From the NCBI GenBank assembly GCA_947462335.1, contig OX381715.1, forward strand, positions 45,940,012-46,004,011: a DNA stretch of 64,000 nucleotides. Direction: 5' to 3'. The stretch comes from Harmothoe impar. Lineage: Eukaryota; Annelida; Polychaeta; Phyllodocida; Polynoidae. The position numbers were made by a program, and so were the translations under genes. Shown piece after piece: positions 58,672-64,000 of the stretch (the stretch's first letter is position 1; every line of letters begins with the position of its first letter). The notes beneath the pieces were generated by a model that saw only the letters and a list, made by a program, of their open reading frames with translations, searched no databases and had not been told where the DNA came from.

Positions 58672-59594
58672 CCACACTGCTGTACGTGCAGCTGTATCCA
58701 CACTGCTGTACGTGCAGCTGTCTCCACACTGCTGTACGTGCAGCTGTCTCCACACTGCTGTACGTGCAGCTGTCTCCACACTGCTGTACGTGCAGCTGTC
58801 TCCACACTGCTGTACGTGCAGCTGGTCCATACTGCTGTACGTGCAGCTGGTCCACACTGCTGTACGTGTAGCTGTCTCCACACTGCTGTACGTGTAGCTG
58901 TCTCCACACCGCTGTACGTGCAGCTGTCTCCACACTGCTGTACATGTAGCTGGTCCACACTGCTGTACGTGCAGCTGGTCCACACTGCTGTACGTGTAGC
59001 TGTCTCCACACTGCTGTACGTGCAGCTGTCTCCACACTGCTGTACGTGCAGCTGTATCCACACTGCTGTACGTGCAGCTGTCTCCACACTGCTGTACGTG
59101 TAGCTGTCTCCACACTGCTGTACGTGCAGCTGTCTCCACACTGCTGTACGTGTAGCTGTCTCCACACCGCTGTACGTGCAGCTGTCTCCACACTGCTGTA
59201 CATGTAGCTGGTCCACACTGCTGTACGTGCAGCTGGTCCACACTGCTGTACGTGTAGCTGTCTCCACACTGCTGTACGTGTAGCTGTCTCCACACTGCTG
59301 TACGTGTAGCTGTCTCCACACTGCTGTATGTGCAGCTGTCTCCACACTGCTGTACGTGTAGCTGTCTCCACACCGCTGTACGTGCAGCTGTCTCCACACT
59401 GCTGTATGTGCAGCTGTCTCCACACTGCTGTACGTGTAGCTGTCTCCACACCGCTGTACGTGCAGCTGTCTCCACACTGCTGTACATGTAGCTGGTCCAC
59501 ACTGCTGTACGTGTAGCTGTCTCCACACTGCTGTACGTGCAGCTGTCTCCACACTGCTGTACGTGCAGCTGGTCCATACTGCTGTATGTGTAGC
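58672..59594. repeat. ~26-bp minisatellite, about 36 copies
   Basis: Units CTGTCTCCACACTGCTGTAC + GTGCAG or GTGTAG, mixed with a CTGGTCCACACTGCTGTACG form one base shorter. Because the mean unit is not a multiple of three, all minus frames stay open for more than 330 codons; these are not genes. Confidence 0.95.
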
Positions 59595-59879
59595 TCTTTC
59601 AAGAGGATGTTAAACACATTTATTGAAGGAAATAGAAAACCAGAATATCAGTAACTGTGTTGGCTGGACTGTGACACGTGACAGCTTCAAAGGAAACAGG
59701 GCCAGTCCCTATTGGGAGCCACTGAGTCCTGGCAAGATTCAAACCGTACGCATACAACATGTACCAACAACAAGATATGTAGATACAAGAGTGTAGAGGC
59801 AGAGGTCTCTACCTTCTTCCCTTCTAGTGTGTCAGGAGAACACTTCAGTAAAGCAAGGTAACGATCAATGTCAGGCATA

Positions 59880-59947
59880 GGGGTGTAGCTGAGTGATAGA
59901 GCCTTTGCTTGTAGGCGTAAAGGCTCGGGTTCGGTCCTGGCACTTCC
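59880..59947 (+). repeat. tRNA-like segment
   Basis: GGGTGTAGCTGAGTGATAGAGC is a good tRNA 5' half with A box, and GGCTCGGGTTCGGTCCTGGC a good T arm with B box. The anticodon arm CCTTTGCTTGTAGGCGTAAAGG has an oversized loop. A tRNA pseudogene or SINE head is likelier than a working gene. Confidence 0.5.
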
Positions 59948-60456
59948 AAGATATTTTCCAAGACCTTTACAAATGTATATGACGGTGGACACCCTTTGTT
60001 CCAGACTAGTGCCATAGTGCCATATGATTGAAAAGCCCATCTTTACAATATAAACCGACGTTATATTGAAGAGACTTTAGAAATGTATTAAAAAGGTCTG
60101 TATGTAGTACAGCCCTTCATCCAGTGAACACACTATGCCGTATCTACTACTCTGCATGAACGAGCAAGATCTTTCCGTCATATCTCCAAGGAGCAATATC
60201 AGAGAAGATAGCTGAAAGGACTTGTCCAGATGCTGCCTATATTACAGCACCACACCCTCCTGCGCAGGCCGTCCACACATTGCTATACCATAAAAGATGT
60301 ACTGCAATAGGACATGTATTGCCTACTGGGGTGAGTTATGCACACATGGTTAAGGGTAGAGCTGTGGATGCAGTTTATGGAAGCCTATAAAGTACCACCA
60401 CCAGCTGTGGTCGAGCACCCTTTACACGAGCACTATATGCCTGCTGATGGCACCTA

Positions 60457-61219
60457 GTGCCTGCTGGGAGGGGAGGGATGGAGACAGGGTGCACTGTGTG
60501 CCTGCTGGGAGGGGGGATGGAGACAGGGTGCACTGTGTGCCTGCTGGGAGGGGAGGGATGGAGACAGGGTGCACTGTGTGCCTGCTGGGAGGGGAGGGAT
60601 GGAGACAGGGTGCACTGTGTGCCTGCCGGGGAGGGGAGGGATGGGGACAGGGTGCACTGTGTGCCTGCTGGGAGGGGAGGGATGGGGACAGGGTGCACTG
60701 TGTGCCTGCTGGGAGGGGAGGGATGGGGACAGGGTGCACTGTGTGCCTGCTGGGAGGGGAGGGATGGAGACAGGGTGCACTGTGTGCCTGCTGGGAGGGG
60801 AGGGATGCGGACAGGGTGCACTGTGTGCCTGCTGGGAGGGGAGGGATGGGGACAGGGTGCACTGTGTGCCTGCTGGGAGGGGAGGGATGGAGACAGGGTG
60901 CACTGTGTGCCTGCCGGGGAGGGGAGGGATGGGGACAGGGTGAACTGTGTGCCTGCCGGGAGGGGAGGGATGGGGACAGGGTGCACTGTGTGCCTGCTGG
61001 GAGGGGAGGGATGGAGACAGGGTGCACTGTGTGCCTGCCGGGGAGGGGAGGGATGGAGAGAGGGTGCACTGTGTGCCTGCCGGGGAGGGGAGGGATGGGG
61101 ACAGGGTGCACTGTGTGCCTGCTGGGAGGGGGGATGGAGACAGGGTGCACTGTGTGCCTGCCGGGGAGGGGAGGGATGGGGACAGGGTGCACTGTGTGCC
61201 TGCTGGGAGGGGGGATGGA
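60457..61219. repeat. 41-bp minisatellite, about 18 copies
   Basis: Unit GTGCCTGCTGGGAGGGGAGG, GATGGAGACAGGGTGCACTG, T, with variants GCCGGGG for GCTGGG and GGGGACA for GGAGACA and some units lacking a GGGA block. The plus strand is G-rich with runs of 3-6 G, so G-quadruplex formation is possible. The 256-303 codon frames are repeat artefacts. Confidence 0.95.
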
Positions 61220-62409
61220 TGCACTGATACTGCTGTCTTGGACGTGTGACTGCTGTGTTGGGCCAGATATATAGACAAAACTCCACGCCATTGACATACT
61301 TCTATCCAGGTAGTAACTTGTAGGCTAGACTCTCCTACTGTTGTGTTGGATCACATATATGGTTCTTCTACCTAGGTGGTAAGACTTGTACTCTGTGAGT
61401 TCCATCAGCCCAGCCCCTAACAGCGGTGCAGGAGGAAGACATTCCCCGGAGACTCCTAAAACAACAGAACTCTCATTACCTGCCGCTCGTTGCTACCCAT
61501 ACCCAGCTCCATATGTCGGGGAGTGGCCATCTTTCAATTGGAACACTCCTGTGGAGAGGCCAGGAAAAGTTGGACCCACATAAAAGTCCACTGACCCCCC
61601 CCCCGTTGTCGAAAAAGGAACTCTCCCTTATGTCAGCCATGCAGAGTGGGAGCTAGCACAAGCCGTATACAGGTCCTCCTTGTAGGATATCAATCTTTGC
61701 ATCATTTTCATTTTTCTTCTACTAAAAGTAGATCTTTTGTTGCTGAACCTCATGGACCCTGGTCAATAAACCCGCGTTAAAGGTAGAGGCCAAGGTCTAC
61801 ACATACGGCACCTGGTGGCAAAAAATGAAACTACCTATAATCATGATAAAATCATATTTCTCTCTTGTACATGTCCTAACTCACCTCTACTAACCCTTTA
61901 TATGCCACATTATGGTGTTCTTCACATCTTGTCACTGTTTTTCATTGTTGCTAAAAGATGTGCTCTACTCTATTATAGGTGTTTAGACCGACTAGAAAAT
62001 ATTTGAATAAATTCCAAACCGTATTAATTCATCAATGAATCACAATCATTTTGGTAGTAAAATGTATCACATGATCTTATGTACAGAAAGCTAGGGTTTT
62101 GGTTACAAATTGTTGGCACTTTTATTTTCTGTGTTGCAAAATGTAGAAAAAAAAAGAATTTACTTGATTTGTGTTTTTTCCCGAAATGGGTCATGGCTCT
62201 TTAGTTTCACCTATGACAATTATTTTTTCTGGATTGATTGTGTTACTAATGATCTCCTCTAAACATCTGAGAAGTCTGGTTGAGATATTATTGGTCAAAT
62301 TTTCAAAAAGTGGTAAATTTTTGAAAAAATAGGGATTTTCCCATAGTCAGCTGTTGTTAAGGGTGTCCTATCTTCAATTGCCAATATATCAAAATCTAGC
62401 ACTATGAAG
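61220..62409. other. Unassigned stretch
   Basis: A C run with GTTGTCGAAAAAGGAACTCTCCCTTA (61590-61630) resembles one end of the G/C-run MITE family. No gene recognised. Confidence 0.35.
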
Positions 62410-62411
62410 TA

Positions 62412-62616
62412 CCGTAAAACCTCGCGTATAAGCCTAACTCGTGTATAAGCCGCACCCCGAGTTTGGGCCGATGCTATAAGCCGCACCAGAGATCTAAGTA
62501 TGGTGACTTTTAGTTCTGTACCATATTAGCAAAATCTCGCGTATAAGCCGCACCCTGACCCTGGGCCGATGCTATAAGCTGCACCGCTGATCTGACTTAT
62601 ACGCGAGGTTTTACGG
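62412..62616. mobile_element. 205-bp MITE, TA-flanked, TIR CCGTAAAACCTCGCGTATAAG
   Basis: The 21-bp ends are perfect inverted repeats with TA on both sides. The interior holds two tandem CTCGCGTATAAGCCGCACC ... GGGCCGATGCTATAAGC modules. The TA duplication and very clean ends fit a Tc1/mariner-type MITE. Confidence 0.85.
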
Positions 62617-62618
62617 TA

Positions 62619-63654
62619 TTGATTATTTTGCTTTTATTATATCATCATGTATCAAACTAATATAGTCCCAAGTGATTAAAAGAAATTATTGGTAGATCAA
62701 AATTGATCTAACCCTGGCTTCTATCAGGACCAGGCCTACATCAGGACCAGGCATTGCCCAATAGATTGGCCATTGGCCACTTATCCATCAATCTAACGCC
62801 TATACGGCTGGATCTACATTTGTAACAAATGTAAAAATGTTTGGCTTTTGTCTCAGTGGCGTAAAAAGGATTACAAATTGCGGCCAATTGTTGCGGCACT
62901 CGGGAAAAATATTGATTGGATTGCAGATTGTATGATGACATAGCAGTAAAAACGGGGTGGAACTCAATTCAGATGAACATTAAACATGTAATCAGTGACA
63001 GGGGGTATGGGAAATGAATAGAACAAAAAGAAGAAATCATTTTCGACCGGGTTGGCCAAGGGTTCATTCAACATCAACTTTACGTCAATTTTTTACGTGT
63101 ACATACATAAAAATCAACCATTTTTTTCACGCAGAACAAATTTCCCCCATGTTGTGAAAACACAGAAGGAATAAGAAAGTCGTTGGTGCAGGGATGGAAA
63201 AAAGGGAATCATAATCTTAAAATGGTCCCTATTCCCCAATGGTTAACACAAACGCGAGCCATGTCATCAGTAGAGAGTGTGTACTATTGTCTATAACATT
63301 CTATTGTTTTAAAAGACATGGCACACTGTGGTAAAAAAGAAAACCTATGAAGTTATGAATGGCTCTTTTTGGCTCTTGGTATGTGATATTGTCCAATATG
63401 TTGTTACATGGTGTTAAAGAACGGAAGCAAACAGAGGATGCTCTCACCTGCTCCAAGGCCAAAACATCATAATCATCATGATTGGGTCATTAAGGCAATT
63501 GGTGTAATCTATACTCGCACCCACTGAAGTGATCTGCAGCATAGTGGGTGATCATGTTAAGAGGGTCTGTCAGTCATGGCTCAGCCTGGCTAGTACTGCA
63601 GACACCCTTCAAACCCCTTATATAACTACCTCCTGCATACATTGCCCCACTCAC
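62619..63654. other. AT-rich, nothing recognised
   Basis: No exon, array or inverted-repeat element could be supported. Confidence 0.35.
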
Positions 63655-63777
63655 CTGCCTGATATCAATACCCTCACTCCAGCAGATTGACTCAAAATCT
63701 AGATACCAATTATACAGAAAATGTACTGGGAGAGCTTGCTGGATTTTGTTGATAAATATCTGATGATTGTTCGGGTT
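63655..63777 (-). CDS. Orphan internal exon (unknown protein)
   Basis: A strong acceptor (ttttctttctatctatcatag) and a strong donor (CAG|gtgagtgg) bound exactly 41 open codons, with a stop in frame just upstream of the acceptor. The peptide contains NPNNHQIFINKIQQALPVHF and LDFESICWSEGIDIRQ. I do not recognise it. It is on the same strand as the PNKD-like gene and upstream of it, but ends in phase 0 and so cannot join exon a directly (which needs one base of Gly). It may belong to a missing 5' part with further exons, or to another gene. Confidence 0.4.
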
Positions 63778-63906
63778 CTATGATAGATAGAAAGAAAATT
63801 CCAAAAGATTTGGATTATGTTTCTTATGTTCTACATGATAGAACAAAAAATTGACTATTTGATAATTTGATAATTTTCTGGAGTCCCTACTTACAACCCA
63901 TTTAAT

Positions 63907-64000
63907 GTGACGACCTAAGGTCATCATTCTGACAAGTTTGGTCAGAATGGATCAGATCTGACGACCTAAGTTCGGCACAATGATGACCTAAGGTCGTCAC
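63907..64000. repeat. 94-bp foldback with 22-bp perfect arms at the window edge
   Basis: The left arm starts GTGACGACCTAAGGTCATCA and the last 22 bases of the window are its exact reverse complement. A partial GACGACCTAAG unit lies between. Each arm also holds a GACCTAAGGTC palindrome. It may extend beyond the window. Confidence 0.8.

Noticed and set aside
58543..59617. Frames of 331-344 codons on the minus strand
   Set aside because: Pure product of the ~26-bp minisatellite; all three frames are open with the same recycled peptide words.
60375..61297. Frames of 256-303 codons on both strands
   Set aside because: Product of the 41-bp G-rich minisatellite; no start, splice or domain support.

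Overview
This 64 kb window is nuclear DNA from an animal. It has small exons with GT-AG introns, AT-rich intergenic DNA, abundant minisatellites, tRNA-derived SINE-like segments and many short inverted-repeat transposons. The overall texture fits a marine invertebrate (amphioxus or a lophotrochozoan would both fit), but the species cannot be fixed from the sequence alone. Most long open frames here are accidental: they sit in C-rich or tandemly repeated DNA.

One host gene is clear. A PNKD-like member of the metallo-beta-lactamase (glyoxalase II) fold family lies on the minus strand, with eight consecutive exons between 55507 and 47796. They encode 266 residues with every metal ligand and the typical C-terminus. 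The first coding exon(s) were not found. Its introns carry a 53-bp minisatellite, a CpG-rich promoter-like block with two perfect NRF1-type sites (52780-52915), SINE-like and MITE insertions and a 157-bp duplication. Upstream of the first recognised exon lie three more minisatellites and one well-formed orphan exon (63655-63777). Weaker orphan exon-like segments occur at 6932-7050 and 42523-42652.

One retroelement is clear. A compact minus-strand Gypsy-type LTR retrotransposon occupies 36775-39520, with 121/119-bp LTRs, a primer-binding site and a polypurine tract. It keeps a full Gag with two zinc knuckles, a protease domain in the -1 frame (catalytic Asp changed to Asn) and the C-terminal part of integrase. 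Reverse transcriptase, RNase H and most of integrase are deleted. A decayed non-LTR retrotransposon tail lies near 27 kb.

Layout: 0-5.5 kb dispersed repeats and a 2.1-kb AACGTT-rich TA-flanked element carrying tRNA-like segments; 8.2-10.8 kb a 2.6-kb element with ~180-bp inverted ends and a GTCAC flank duplication; 11-18 kb nested foldback elements and G/C-run PIF/Harbinger-like MITEs; 19-21 kb three minisatellites, one framed by perfect 39-bp inverted repeats; 24-36 kb piggyBac-like, PIF/Harbinger-like and other MITEs; 36.8-39.5 kb the LTR element; 45.6-55.5 kb PNKD; 53-61 kb a minisatellite cluster; 62-64 kb MITEs and a perfect palindrome at the window edge.
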